64,000 nt of DNA from HTCC2207 sp002685195 (GCA_051201675.1 CP179212.1:248001-312000), one strand, 5' to 3'. Counted from the stretch's first letter, positions 44,724 to 54,039 are shown. Numbers and translations are program-made. Notes: generated by a model from the sequence alone, not told the origin.

Positions 44724-44934
44724 GAGCCCAACTCTAACTGCAAAGGTTCTCAAATAATCAATCTCTATTGAGCGTATGTAAGAGATGCTGTTGTCAGATT
44801 ACGAATAAAAAATTTTCCTAAGATTACTTTTCTTTCGTCGACTGAAAATGCTTCGATATTCCTGTGTTAATACTCCATATTTATGTAAATCTGAATAAAA
44901 TCAATAACTTATAATATTTTCATTCCTGTAATTT

Positions 44935-44947
44935 ACGTGCTATGTTC
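44935..44947 (+). promoter_or_regulatory. Shared promoter-like element upstream of the third small membrane gene
   Basis: ACGTGCTATGTTC, differing by one base from 44093-44105, with the same extended -10 like TGnTATGTT. It is 60 bases before the ATG. Both leaders continue with ATGT(T)TGCT-like bases and end in ATAAGGGGTAA. Confidence 0.5.
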
Positions 44948-45007
44948 AAGATGTGCTTTTTAAAAAGACACTTTTCAGATATTAAAACAAAAATAAGGGG
45001 TAATAGT

Positions 45008-45325
45008 ATGAGTCCATTAAAAGTAGTAAGACTATTAGCGGTAGCGATAGCCGTTATCGGAGCCTTTACGGCTATTCCAGAAGCAGCATTGATTATGGTA
45101 TTACTTGGTTTGGCTTTGGGTTTTTTGAGTGATCAGGCGGATAAAGATAACAGAACTTTTTATCTGATATTTGCTTTAGCCTTATCGGCAATGTCTGGAG
45201 CTGCTGGAGGTCTTCCAGTGATCGGCGGACACATCACTGCTATTTTAGGTAATATGAGTGAAATTATTAATGCTGGCGCTGTGGCAATTATACTTATGGT
45301 GATTAAAGACCGCGTCATGGAATAA
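45008..45325 (+). CDS. Small membrane protein, paralogue 3 of 3 (longer form)
   Basis: Not recognised. Protein of 105 residues. The C-terminal half matches the two shorter neighbours ('GLPVIGGHITAIL' then 'INAGAVAIILMVI'), while an extra N-terminal part adds two hydrophobic stretches (about 5-20 and 25-41) and a charged turn (DQADKDNR). ATG 45008 is chosen because AAGGGG is nine bases upstream; an ATG at 44942 in the same frame has no ribosome site and sits on the promoter-like element. A terminator follows. Function unknown. Confidence 0.75.
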   Translation: MSPLKVVRLLAVAIAVIGAFTAIPEAALIMVLLGLALGFLSDQADKDNRTFYLIFALALSAMSGAAGGLPVIGGHITAILGNMSEIINAGAVAIILMVIKDRVME

Positions 45326-45350
45326 CAGCTAACTTTACTGAATGTGGAAG

Positions 45351-45376
45351 GCCCGCTATTTTAAGCGGGCTTTTTT
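45351..45376 (+). terminator. Rho-independent terminator after paralogue 3
   Basis: GCCCGC-TATTTTAA-GCGGGC stem followed by six T, 26 bases past the stop and 12 bases before the convergent gene end. Confidence 0.92.
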
Positions 45377-45387
45377 GTGGGCGATTG

Positions 45388-46617
45388 CTAGTCGACTGTG
45401 AAGGTCATACCAGCATGCTCACTCAAACGCTTAATTAGCCGATCACCCATGGCCGTTGCAGGCGTTAAAAAGCCTCCCATCGGGTCTTCATCCTCAAAGT
45501 CATAAGCCAAGCATAATCCGGCTTGAGCAAGCATTTTTGCTGTACAACCATAGCCCGGATCGCGGTCTCCTGTTACTCTGACTGTTAGAGAGTTTTGGTC
45601 GGTATTTTTCCCTAGTAAACTAACATCGAAATATCCAGCTAACTGCGCTGCAGGGCTAGGCCCTTCTCCTGGTTTGGGTAGAACAAAGCGCTGCATAAAT
45701 TTTCGCAGAGGCGTGATAATCACACTTAGCGCAAAAAATCCGAGACCGGCAGTGAGGCCAAAAGCTGATAATCGGCCTTTAATTCCTTGGCCGGTCATCA
45801 TCTGTTCGCGATATAGAAAATTATCGCCATAGGGCGTATCGAGAATCATATTTGAGCGCAAAACCACTCGAGCATTGATCGCTTCCATAATAAATGGGGC
45901 TGACCAACGTTGGAAATCCATATCAAATACAGGGCCCTTAATGCTGACTTGGGGATGGCAAAGTTCTTTGTTTTCAGGGCAAAGGATATAAGGGTTGTTC
46001 ATTTCTTTACGAAGTTTCGGATCACTTTTTGCAGCTTTTACAGCTTCAATCATACTGGCAAGAGTACCGCCAGAGGCACCACCTTTCATGGTATTTACAG
46101 CTAATTTAATATTATCAAAATATTTACCAAAACGCTGCTTACCCTGGCGTTGTAAAAAGTGAACACCCAGATCTGAGGGGATTGAGTCGAATCCGCAGCA
46201 GCTGACAATGCGCGCGCCGGAGGCTTTTGCCGCATCAGAATACTTCAGAATCATGGCTTTAATCCAATAGGCTTCACCGCAGAGGTCACAGTAATCGGTT
46301 CCATTTTCTGCGCAGGCTTTCACGAGGGGTTCTCCGTAAAGTGCGTAGGGTCCAACAGTAGAAGCAATGACTCGAGCAGATTGACACATTGTTGTCAGTG
46401 CAACCTCGTCACTAGCATCTGCAACAATGACAGAAATAGAGTCTGCATTGCTCCCCAAAGAACTTTTTAATACAGATAGTTTTTTTTCGGATCGCCCTGC
46501 GATAGCCCAATTCACTTTACCCCCTACACCAATGTGTTCAAAAAGGTAGCGGGTTAAAATTTGGCCGACAAAACTTGTGGCGCCATACACAATTAAATCA
46601 AAGGATCTATTTTTCAT
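45388..46617 (-). CDS. Saccharopine-dehydrogenase-like NAD(P)-binding oxidoreductase
   Basis: Protein of 409 residues with an N-terminal Rossmann motif 'LIVYGATSFVGQILTRYL' and, further on, 'SCCGFDSIPSDLGVHFL', typical of the family that includes mycobacterial trans-acting enoyl reductases. A hydrophobic stretch near residues 275-300 may contact the membrane. The true substrate is unknown; lysine metabolism is unlikely from the name alone. Divergent from the GST gene, with only 62 bases between the starts. Confidence 0.8.
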   Translation of the reverse strand: MKNRSFDLIVYGATSFVGQILTRYLFEHIGVGGKVNWAIAGRSEKKLSVLKSSLGSNADSISVIVADASDEVALTTMCQSARVIASTVGPYALYGEPLVKACAENGTDYCDLCGEAYWIKAMILKYSDAAKASGARIVSCCGFDSIPSDLGVHFLQRQGKQRFGKYFDNIKLAVNTMKGGASGGTLASMIEAVKAAKSDPKLRKEMNNPYILCPENKELCHPQVSIKGPVFDMDFQRWSAPFIMEAINARVVLRSNMILDTPYGDNFLYREQMMTGQGIKGRLSAFGLTAGLGFFALSVIITPLRKFMQRFVLPKPGEGPSPAAQLAGYFDVSLLGKNTDQNSLTVRVTGDRDPGYGCTAKMLAQAGLCLAYDFEDEDPMGGFLTPATAMGDRLIKRLSEHAGMTFTVD

Positions 46618-46679
46618 TGTCAGTATGTTTTCCTAAAGTGGTGTTTTATAGTAGTAGTAATCCAACGGATGATTACATC

Positions 46680-47342
46680 ATGACTGAACTTGGCCAGCAA
46701 TTGCCGATACTCTATTCCTTTCGACGATGCCCTTACGCAATTCGCGCTCGAATGACACTTTGTCACTGCAGTATACCTGTTGAACTTAGGGAAGTTCTAC
46801 TGGCGGACAAACCTAGGGCGATGTTGTTAGTATCTCCAAAAGGTACCGTGCCTATTCTAGTTTTAAATGATGGGTCTGTTCTGGATCAAAGCTTGGCCAT
46901 TATGCATTGGGCCATCAGATCCACTTATCCTGATGCCAGTGACGCTAACAATTGGTTGGCCGCTGAAATACCAATACTCGGGCGCCGTTTAATTGAAGCC
47001 AACGACACTGAGTTCAAACGGAATCTTGATGCCTACAAATACCAGAAGGCCGATGACAGTAGGTCACCAATTGATTACAGGACAGATGCCGAACGATTTT
47101 TAGTCCGATTAGAAGATCGCTTACAATCTAATCGTTTCTTGATGGCTGACAGAATAAGTTTGGTTGATATAGCGATATTCCCCTTTATCCGTCAATTTGC
47201 GGGGGTTGATCCAAATTGGTTTGAGCAAACTCCGTATGCAAAGTTACGTGGCTGGTTAGCATACCTGTTGCAGTCAGATCTTTTTTTAGCATCTATGACC
47301 AAGCACCCTGTTTGGCAACAAGACGAGAGTTCTCAAAATTAG
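46680..47342 (+). CDS. Glutathione S-transferase family protein
   Basis: Protein of 220 residues. The thioredoxin-like N-terminal domain has 'YSFRRCPYAIRARMTL', with a cysteine at the active-site position, and 'PKGTVPILVLNDGSVLDQSLAIM' (in part) for glutathione binding; a helical C-terminal domain follows with 'LVDIAIFPFIRQFA'. ATG 46680 is chosen because upstream codons of the same frame overlap the divergent gene and do not match the family. Substrate unknown. Confidence 0.85.
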   Translation: MTELGQQLPILYSFRRCPYAIRARMTLCHCSIPVELREVLLADKPRAMLLVSPKGTVPILVLNDGSVLDQSLAIMHWAIRSTYPDASDANNWLAAEIPILGRRLIEANDTEFKRNLDAYKYQKADDSRSPIDYRTDAERFLVRLEDRLQSNRFLMADRISLVDIAIFPFIRQFAGVDPNWFEQTPYAKLRGWLAYLLQSDLFLASMTKHPVWQQDESSQN

Positions 47343-47488
47343 GTATCTTAGATTTATTAAGTTTTTGGTGACCCATTGGCTCTAAGGTTTATCTATATAG
47401 AGTACAAGTTGGTATCATTGCATCCATCTTTGTTCACACCTAATCTCAGCTGTTTGTGGGATGTTAAAAGTTTTATTGAGGAATCTTA

Positions 47489-49318
47489 ATGTTTGGTTTT
47501 TTTGAGCGCCTAGTCGATCCATTTCCCAAAAAAGCTGCTCAAAGACCGCCAGACAGTGTGTATAAGTTTTGTCGTCATTACTCGCGCGGTATGGAGCCTT
47601 GGCTATTGTTGATGGCTTTTTTGACTGCAATTACTGCAATTTCTGAAGCGTTGCTATTTGGGATTCTAGGGCAGGTCGTGGATTGGTTATCAGAGAGTAA
47701 TCCTGAGACATTCATCGAGCAGTCCGGAAGCACTTTGATCGGTATGGGAATTTTCATGCTCATATTAATTCCGTTATCTAACGCTATGCGCTCACTGATT
47801 GTTCATCAAACATTAATGGGTAATTTTCCGATGTCTGTGAGATGGATGGCCCACCGTTATCTACTAAACCAGAGTTACGGGTTCTTTCAAAATGAGTTTA
47901 GTGGTCGAATAGCAACTAAAGTTATGCAGACCGCACTAGCGGTGCGCGATACCGTAATGAAGTTACTCGATGTAATGTTATTTGTGGTAATCTACATGGT
48001 CACAGCGCTTATATTGGTTGCAAGTGCTGATCCTCGTCTGTGTATTCCGCTGATTATTTGGTTGTTTTTCTACATTTTCGTTCAGCGTTATTTTGTGCCT
48101 AAAATGAAAAAGATTGCAATGGTTCAGGCAGATGCTCGCTCTTTAATGACGGGCAGAATTGTCGACAGCTACACCAATATTATTACCCTTAAATTGTTCT
48201 CCCACAGCAATCGAGAGTCAGCATATATTCGTGATGGGATGAGTGAATTTCTCAATACTGTGCACCCTCAAATGAGGTTGGTTACAAAACTAAATATTTG
48301 TCTTTGGGCATTAAATATGTCGCTGGTTTTTTCTACGGCGGCCTTGGGTATTTATCTCTGGCTTAATGGGTCAATTACGCCTGGAGCAATCGCTATTGTT
48401 ATGAGTTTGGCAATACGACTGACCAGTATGTCGCATTGGATTTTATGGGAAATAAGCGGTCTTTTTGAGAATATAGGTACGGTACAGGATGGTATCAATA
48501 CATTATCTGTACCAAGTAAAGTTAACGATAAACCGAATGCTATAGCACTCAATGTGAATCGTGGTGACATCATCTTTGATAGCGTTAACTTTAGTTACAA
48601 CACGAACGAAGCTGTTTTTGAAAATCTAAATCTTCAGATTCCCGCCGGCGAAAAAGTAGGCATTGTGGGCCGCAGTGGAGCAGGAAAATCAAGTTTAGTA
48701 AGTCTGTTGCTACGCTTCTATGATATTCAAAGTGGGGCAATTACAATTGACGGTCACAACATAGAAGGCGTTCGGCAAGAAAGCTTACGTTCTAATATTG
48801 CTATGGTGACTCAAGATACATCCTTACTTCATCGATCGGTAAGAGAGAACATTATGTTTGGCCGACCTGAAGCCACAGAGGAAGAGATGGTGGTGGTGGC
48901 CCGAAAAGCGCAGGCTCATGATTTCATTTTGTCCCTCAGAGATAACGTGGGGCGTAGAGGCTATGATGCTCATGTTGGCGAAAGAGGGGTAACTTTGTCT
49001 GGTGGTCAACGTCAGCGCATTGCCATCGCCAGAGTTTTGTTAAAAGATGCTCCTATTTTGGTTTTGGATGAGGCAACATCCGCATTAGATTCTGAGGTCG
49101 AAGCTGCTATTCAACTGAGTTTATATCAGTTGATGGAGGGTAAGACTGTAATCGCTATTGCACACCGGTTATCAACGATTGCGGCAATGGATCGACTGAT
49201 TGTTTTCGATGAGGGCAAAATAATCGAGCAGGGGACACACCAAGAGTTGCTTGGGGGAAACGGTATTTATACCAAGCTTTGGGGCCATCAATCTGGTGGT
49301 TTCTTGGGATTTGAATAA
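47489..49318 (+). CDS. ABC exporter (fused permease and ATPase, multidrug/lipid type)
   Basis: Half-transporter of 609 residues: six membrane helices in residues about 35-330, then an ABC domain with Walker A 'GRSGAGKSSLVSLLLRFYD', signature 'LSGGQRQRIAIARVLL', Walker B 'ILVLDEATSALDSE' and 'AHRLSTI'. It should work as a homodimer. Substrate cannot be told; MsbA, if present, would more often sit next to lpxK. ATG 47489 has GAGGAA upstream. Followed after 20 bases by yheS. Confidence 0.88.
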   Translation: MFGFFERLVDPFPKKAAQRPPDSVYKFCRHYSRGMEPWLLLMAFLTAITAISEALLFGILGQVVDWLSESNPETFIEQSGSTLIGMGIFMLILIPLSNAMRSLIVHQTLMGNFPMSVRWMAHRYLLNQSYGFFQNEFSGRIATKVMQTALAVRDTVMKLLDVMLFVVIYMVTALILVASADPRLCIPLIIWLFFYIFVQRYFVPKMKKIAMVQADARSLMTGRIVDSYTNIITLKLFSHSNRESAYIRDGMSEFLNTVHPQMRLVTKLNICLWALNMSLVFSTAALGIYLWLNGSITPGAIAIVMSLAIRLTSMSHWILWEISGLFENIGTVQDGINTLSVPSKVNDKPNAIALNVNRGDIIFDSVNFSYNTNEAVFENLNLQIPAGEKVGIVGRSGAGKSSLVSLLLRFYDIQSGAITIDGHNIEGVRQESLRSNIAMVTQDTSLLHRSVRENIMFGRPEATEEEMVVVARKAQAHDFILSLRDNVGRRGYDAHVGERGVTLSGGQRQRIAIARVLLKDAPILVLDEATSALDSEVEAAIQLSLYQLMEGKTVIAIAHRLSTIAAMDRLIVFDEGKIIEQGTHQELLGGNGIYTKLWGHQSGGFLGFE

Positions 49319-49338
49319 ACTATGGTAGTCCAAGAATA

Positions 49339-51234
49339 ATGATATCGTTTTCTAATATTGAGTTGCGTCGAGGCATAAAACTGCTATTGTCTGATGCCGA
49401 GTTATCGATTCATCCTGGTCAGCATATTGGCGTAATTGGCGCTAACGGAAGTGGTAAATCGAGTCTATTTAAGCTGCTAATGGGTGAAATAAGTGCGGAC
49501 GCTGGAGAGCTATTCATACCCTCAGATTGGCGTATTGCGCACATGGCTCAAGAGCTTGCGACCTCGGAGCGCAGTGCGTTAGATTTTGTTATTGATGGCG
49601 ACCCTGTTCTTAGATCTATTGAAAATGATATTGAGAAAGCTCTCGCAAACGAAGATAACAACCGCTTGGCCAAAGCCTACGAGCAAATGGATACGATTAA
49701 TGGGTATGATGCCCACTCACGAGCGGAGCAACTGCTCCATGGATTAGGATTCCATCAGTCAGAAATTAGCCAGCCGGTTAATAGTTTTTCTGGGGGTTGG
49801 AGGATTCGCTTAAATCTAGCCCAGTCCCTCATGAGTCCATCTGACTTACTTTTACTTGATGAGCCAACCAATCACTTAGATTTAGATGCTACTCTCTGGT
49901 TAGAGGGATGGCTCAAAAGTTATATCGGAACGCTTCTAGTGATTTCCCATGACCGTGATTTTTTGGATAACGTGGTCAGTCGTGTCATTCAATTGGAGCA
50001 TCAGAAAACTAATAGCTACAAGGGCAATTACTCTGCGTTTGAACGACTTCGTGGAGAGCGATTGGCTCTGCAACAAGCTAGTTTCGAGAAACAGCAAAAA
50101 CGCCGGAAAGATGTAGAGGCATTTGTTGCTCGATTTAGATATAAAGCCTCTAAGGCAAAGCAGGCACAAAGCCGGTTAAAAGAACTCCAGCGAATGGAGA
50201 GTATAGCGCCAGCTCATGTTGATTCTCCCTTTTATTTTAATTTCCCCGTTTCTAAAAAGGCCTTTGGCGCTTTGGTCAATATTAGTCAGGGGATTTTGGG
50301 ATATTCTGGAAAGGCCGTGCTCAACGATGTGAATTTTGACCTACAACCCGGGACTAGAATTGGCTTGCTGGGCCCTAATGGTGCTGGTAAATCAACGCTA
50401 ATTAGCAGCCTAACCGGAGACTTAGATCTGATAAACGGTGTTCGGGTGTTTGGGGAAAATCTTAAGGTAGGTTATTTCGCTCAGCATCAGTTGGAGGTGT
50501 TAGATTTACAAGCAAGCCCGCTGCTACACATTCAGCGCATTACTCCAACAGCGACAGATCAAGAGATAAGGAATTTTCTTGGTGGCTTCGATTTCCACAA
50601 TGATAAAGCACTTGATTCTATCCAAGACTTTTCTGGAGGTGAAAAAGCTCGGGTAGCTCTTGCTTTAATTGTTTGGCAAAAACCGAATTTACTCCTATTG
50701 GACGAACCCACTAACCATTTAGACCTAGAAATGCGCCACGCATTGACAATGGCATTGCAAAGTTATGAAGGGGCTTTAGTGGTGATATCTCATGACCGAC
50801 ATTTGTTGCGTAACACGGTGGATGAGTTCTACTTGGTGGCTGAGGGTGTTGTAGGGGAATTTAAAGGAGACCTAAAGGATTATCAAAATTGGTTGAAAAA
50901 TTTTGTTAGGGATGTATCTCCAGCAAATAGTGCTGTTACAGAGAGCGTTCAAGACAAAAAGGCTAATCGTCAAAAAGCCGCTCAAGATAGACATAAATTG
51001 GCGCCAGTAACTAAGAAAATTCGTCAGTTGGAGGTCTTGATTGCGCAATTGGAGGGACAGTTAAAAGAAGTTGAACACCAGCTGTCAGATGAGACTATTT
51101 ACAAAGACGACAAAAAGAGGGTTCTAACGGATGCTTTGGAAAATCAAGCTGATATAAAACAGCAACTTAAGAATTGTGAAGAGCAGTGGTTAGAGAGCCA
51201 AGAACAACTAGAAAGCAACATAACTGAGCTCTAA
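49339..51234 (+). CDS. yheS: ABC-F ATPase YheS
   Basis: Soluble ABC-F protein of 631 residues with two ATP-binding domains (Walker A 'GANGSGKSSLFK' and 'GPNGAGKSTLIS', signatures FSGGWRIRLNLAQ and FSGGEKARVALAL), a charged linker (KASKAKQAQSRLKELQRME) and a coiled-coil C-terminal tail (about 560-625). 'PAHVDSPFYFNFP' and 'GYFAQHQLE' match E. coli YheS over its length. Such proteins act on stalled or stressed ribosomes. Fifth ABC-type ATPase gene in the window if btuD, ettA and the ABC exporter are counted with its own twin domains. Confidence 0.93.
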   Translation: MISFSNIELRRGIKLLLSDAELSIHPGQHIGVIGANGSGKSSLFKLLMGEISADAGELFIPSDWRIAHMAQELATSERSALDFVIDGDPVLRSIENDIEKALANEDNNRLAKAYEQMDTINGYDAHSRAEQLLHGLGFHQSEISQPVNSFSGGWRIRLNLAQSLMSPSDLLLLDEPTNHLDLDATLWLEGWLKSYIGTLLVISHDRDFLDNVVSRVIQLEHQKTNSYKGNYSAFERLRGERLALQQASFEKQQKRRKDVEAFVARFRYKASKAKQAQSRLKELQRMESIAPAHVDSPFYFNFPVSKKAFGALVNISQGILGYSGKAVLNDVNFDLQPGTRIGLLGPNGAGKSTLISSLTGDLDLINGVRVFGENLKVGYFAQHQLEVLDLQASPLLHIQRITPTATDQEIRNFLGGFDFHNDKALDSIQDFSGGEKARVALALIVWQKPNLLLLDEPTNHLDLEMRHALTMALQSYEGALVVISHDRHLLRNTVDEFYLVAEGVVGEFKGDLKDYQNWLKNFVRDVSPANSAVTESVQDKKANRQKAAQDRHKLAPVTKKIRQLEVLIAQLEGQLKEVEHQLSDETIYKDDKKRVLTDALENQADIKQQLKNCEEQWLESQEQLESNITEL

Positions 51235-51328
51235 AAACTATAGAGAACAGCATAGATTCCTGTGTTTATATGGTCGATCCCTCAGTGGAAAACGTGTTCC
51301 ATATTGAGATGATTACTAGGTACATACT

Positions 51329-51814
51329 ATGCTTAATAAATATAAGAGTTTACTTAAAGGTTCTGAATCAGATTTGTCGATGGCGGCAGAGGGTGGTGAT
51401 TCTAAACCAATGTCTGATAATACTGCGCTTATTGGAGCAGGTGTCAAAATCGAAGGTCAGGTGGTTAGTCAAGAGGATTTGGTGATTGCAGGAGAAGTTA
51501 AAGGCCAGATTACCGCAAAAAGTCATCATGTTCATATCGCCAATTCAGGTGTGCTTAACGCGGATATTACGGCTAATGTCGTTTCCATCGAAGGTTCGGT
51601 TACAGGGAATATTTCAGGATTAGAAAATGTGATTATCACTTCATCCGGTAACGTCTTGGGTAATATTGAGTGCCCCAGGGTTAGCCTTGAGGACGGTGCA
51701 AAGTTCAAAGGTAGTATTGAAATGAGTCCTGCAGAGCCGGTGGCTGCCGTGCGAAATGTCAAAACGCATTTTACTGCAGCGGATTCTGATCAAGTCGACT
51801 CCAAAGCCTCCTAA
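51329..51814 (+). CDS. Bactofilin-family cytoskeletal protein
   Basis: Polymer-forming protein of 161 residues. The central beta-helix (about 33-130) has the repeating hydrophobic pattern of bactofilins: 'IGAGVKIEGQVVSQEDLVIAG', 'GQITAKSHHVHIANSGVL', 'ANVVSIEGSVTGNI' (each in part). Flexible ends lie on both sides. Bactofilins polymerise without nucleotide and shape local cell wall. Shares the neighbourhood with the following methyltransferase-fold gene, eight to ten bases downstream. Confidence 0.92.
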   Translation: MLNKYKSLLKGSESDLSMAAEGGDSKPMSDNTALIGAGVKIEGQVVSQEDLVIAGEVKGQITAKSHHVHIANSGVLNADITANVVSIEGSVTGNISGLENVIITSSGNVLGNIECPRVSLEDGAKFKGSIEMSPAEPVAAVRNVKTHFTAADSDQVDSKAS

Positions 51815-51824
51815 ATAATAAGTG

Positions 51825-52478
51825 ATGAACCAAGCATTGGTTAAGACCTTTCCTATGCCTGTTCAACAGGGGCCCAATATTGTGCCTAGCTGTTTATTGC
51901 CTGATCTATTTAAACGCCTTGATGTGAATAATCGATTAGTTGTGCTAGATATGGGACACGCAATCTCATCTACCGTTAGATATTTCAGTCAGTACAGGTG
52001 TCAATTAAATTTTATTGATTTGTACTCTGAAGACTGTATAACTTTACCCAATCCAGACCTTAATCATGAGCAAAAAGTGGATTCACTCAGGTATTTACTC
52101 AATTTGGGACCATCCACTAAGATAGATATATGCTTATTTTGGGATGTATTTAGTTATCTTGATGATAGTTTTGTTAGAGCTTTGATCGAAGCATTGGAGC
52201 CTAATATAAGCGAGACCACGGGTGCGTTAATTATTAATCCCCGTGATTCACGAAGACACCTACCATTTTATCGATATGGTATCAGCGATGAATCTCATTT
52301 TACTCAGACAGAAAATTCAGGCATACAGCCACCTATCTTTCCCAGATCTCAAAGAGACCTCAATAACCTGATTGATTATTTTGCCATTGATCGGGGACGT
52401 TTAATGTCCCAGAGCAGGGCAGAGTATCTGTTACTCGTTGACCGAGAATATGATAAAACAGATCGAAGCATGATTTAG
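51825..52478 (+). CDS. Hypothetical protein, degenerate class I methyltransferase-like fold
   Basis: Protein of 217 residues, not assigned to a named family. 'RLVVLDMGHAISSTVRYF' resembles motif I of SAM-dependent methyltransferases (the usual GxGxG is absent), and 'FIDLYSED' and 'IDICLFWDVFSYLDD' resemble motifs II and IV. Catalytic residues are not evident. ATG 51825 is used; a GTG immediately before is in frame. The close spacing after the bactofilin gene suggests co-expression and a possible role with it. Confidence 0.65.
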   Translation: MNQALVKTFPMPVQQGPNIVPSCLLPDLFKRLDVNNRLVVLDMGHAISSTVRYFSQYRCQLNFIDLYSEDCITLPNPDLNHEQKVDSLRYLLNLGPSTKIDICLFWDVFSYLDDSFVRALIEALEPNISETTGALIINPRDSRRHLPFYRYGISDESHFTQTENSGIQPPIFPRSQRDLNNLIDYFAIDRGRLMSQSRAEYLLLVDREYDKTDRSMI

Positions 52479-52570
52479 GGTTTTTTATTGGTGTCTTATC
52501 TCGTTTTTAATTAGCCTTTTCACCAAGGATTATTGCCGCTACACTGCGCTGTCCAAAAAAGGCACATTTT

Positions 52571-53287
52571 ATGAAACAAGCAATAATTATTGGCGCCAGT
52601 TCAGGTATCGGCTATGAGCTTGCCATTCAACTCGCTGCACAAGGATATCAGTTGGGGCTCATGGCACGTCGTATTGAGCGTTTAAATGAATTAAGTGAGC
52701 TGTTACCTGGGGAGCATTTTGTTCAGGTAACTGATCTCGTCGATACTGATATTGCGCGAACACAATTAGCCAGTCTGATCGATGTGATGGGTGATGTAGA
52801 GTTAATCGTTGTCAACTCAGGTGTTGGGGCCTCTGAGAAAAAGCTTGATTGGAACGTAGAGTCACAGATGATAGATGTCAATGTTCGTGGTTTTACCGCT
52901 ATGTCCATGGATGCAATGAATCATTTCCTAAAGCGCGGTGGTGGCCACTTAGTGGGTGTCTCTTCCTTAGCTGCGCATTTATCTGGCGGTTTGGCTCTGA
53001 CATATCATGCTACTAAAGCCTTTGTTTCCAATTACTTGAATGGGATGCGGTCTCGAGCAGCGCGTTCCAGACTGCCCATTACTATTACTACGGTAGAACC
53101 TGGCTTTATTGATACACCGATGTTAGAAACTAAACCAATTGGTACTGTGTCAGTTGAAAAAGCAGTAACACAGCTTGTTAGAGCTATCGTCCGTAAAAAG
53201 AATCATGTTTATATCACTCGACGCTGGATCTTAGCGGCAAAAATCATCTATGTTTTGCCCAATTGGTTGATTCGTAAATTTGTCTAA
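52571..53287 (+). CDS. Short-chain dehydrogenase/reductase
   Basis: SDR of 238 residues. Cofactor motif 'IIGASSGIGYELA' near the start; 'NSGVG' in place of NNAG; catalytic Ser in 'GVSSLAAH' and Y-x3-K in 'TYHATKAFVSNYL'. 'VEPGFIDTPM' follows. The basic residues after strand 2 (ARRIERL) suggest NADP(H). Substrate unknown. Not tightly linked to its neighbours. Confidence 0.88.
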   Translation: MKQAIIIGASSGIGYELAIQLAAQGYQLGLMARRIERLNELSELLPGEHFVQVTDLVDTDIARTQLASLIDVMGDVELIVVNSGVGASEKKLDWNVESQMIDVNVRGFTAMSMDAMNHFLKRGGGHLVGVSSLAAHLSGGLALTYHATKAFVSNYLNGMRSRAARSRLPITITTVEPGFIDTPMLETKPIGTVSVEKAVTQLVRAIVRKKNHVYITRRWILAAKIIYVLPNWLIRKFV

Positions 53288-53334
53288 GACATTAATGTCA
53301 GCGAGCGAGTATCAAGTGTGAAGAGTCGAGATTG

Positions 53335-54039
53335 ATGATCAGCCGTCAAAAAGCTTTGCTATCTGCGGTGATCAAAGGTTCATTGGATATGTTACCTCTG
53401 AGCTTAGCTGTCTTACCTTGGGGTATTCTGTTTGGTTCATTAGCCATACAGCGAGGCTTTACATGGTTTGAAGCGCAATTATTTAGTGCATTTATTTTTG
53501 GTGGGGCGGTGCAGATTGTCACCGTTGAGTTAATGGCTGAAGGTGCGCCACTGTTGACCATTTTATTCAGTGCCCTAGTAATTAGTTCGCGGCACTTTCT
53601 ATACGGTTTAACCCTGAGAGATAAATTGCAACACAAGCCTGCCCATTGGCGGGTTGGCCTAGGTTTTCTGCTCACCGATGAGTTATTTTCTCTATCTGGC
53701 GATCGTCGAGCATACAACAATAAATTTAGGTTATATTATGCGTTAGGTGCAGGAGGAAGCTTTTACCTTGCATGGAATGCTTGGACGGCGATAGGCATCA
53801 TTGCCGGTACATGGTTACCTGACCTGACTCACCTTGGCCTTGATTTTGCAATTGCTGCTACCTTTATTGCTCTGGTAATTCCAGATATAAAAACTCTTCC
53901 TATTTTGGTCTGTGTTTTAGTTTCGGCCTCTCTATCTGTGATCTTTTCGATATACAGTATTAAATTAGGACTGGTATCTGCAGCTTTGATAGGGATGTTA
54001 TCAGGTTTTGCTATCCAGAAATTGAGAGCAGCACAATGA
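53335..54039 (+). CDS. azlC: AzlC-family branched-chain amino acid exporter subunit
   Basis: Membrane protein of 234 residues with about five to six helices. 'LPLSLAVLPWGILFGSLAIQRGF' (in part), 'FSAFIFGGAVQIVTVELMAEGAPL' (in part) and 'SSRHFLYGLTL' are AzlC signatures. Works with AzlD, which overlaps its 3' end by 4 bases. ATG 53335 is chosen; an in-frame TTG precedes it by one codon. Confidence 0.9.
   Translation: MISRQKALLSAVIKGSLDMLPLSLAVLPWGILFGSLAIQRGFTWFEAQLFSAFIFGGAVQIVTVELMAEGAPLLTILFSALVISSRHFLYGLTLRDKLQHKPAHWRVGLGFLLTDELFSLSGDRRAYNNKFRLYYALGAGGSFYLAWNAWTAIGIIAGTWLPDLTHLGLDFAIAATFIALVIPDIKTLPILVCVLVSASLSVIFSIYSIKLGLVSAALIGMLSGFAIQKLRAAQ

Larger units (their letters stand above)
44690..45007. 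other. Intergenic region between paralogues 2 and 3
   Basis: A 318-base AT-rich gap. It holds the terminator of the second gene (44700-44723) and the promoter-like element of the third (44935-44947). An in-frame ATG at 44942 overlaps that element and is not a likely start. Nothing else recognisable is seen. Confidence 0.5.

Noticed and set aside
44942..45007. Longer start for the third small membrane protein (ATG 44942)
   Set aside because: It has no ribosome site and overlaps the promoter-like element; ATG 45008 has AAGGGG at good spacing.
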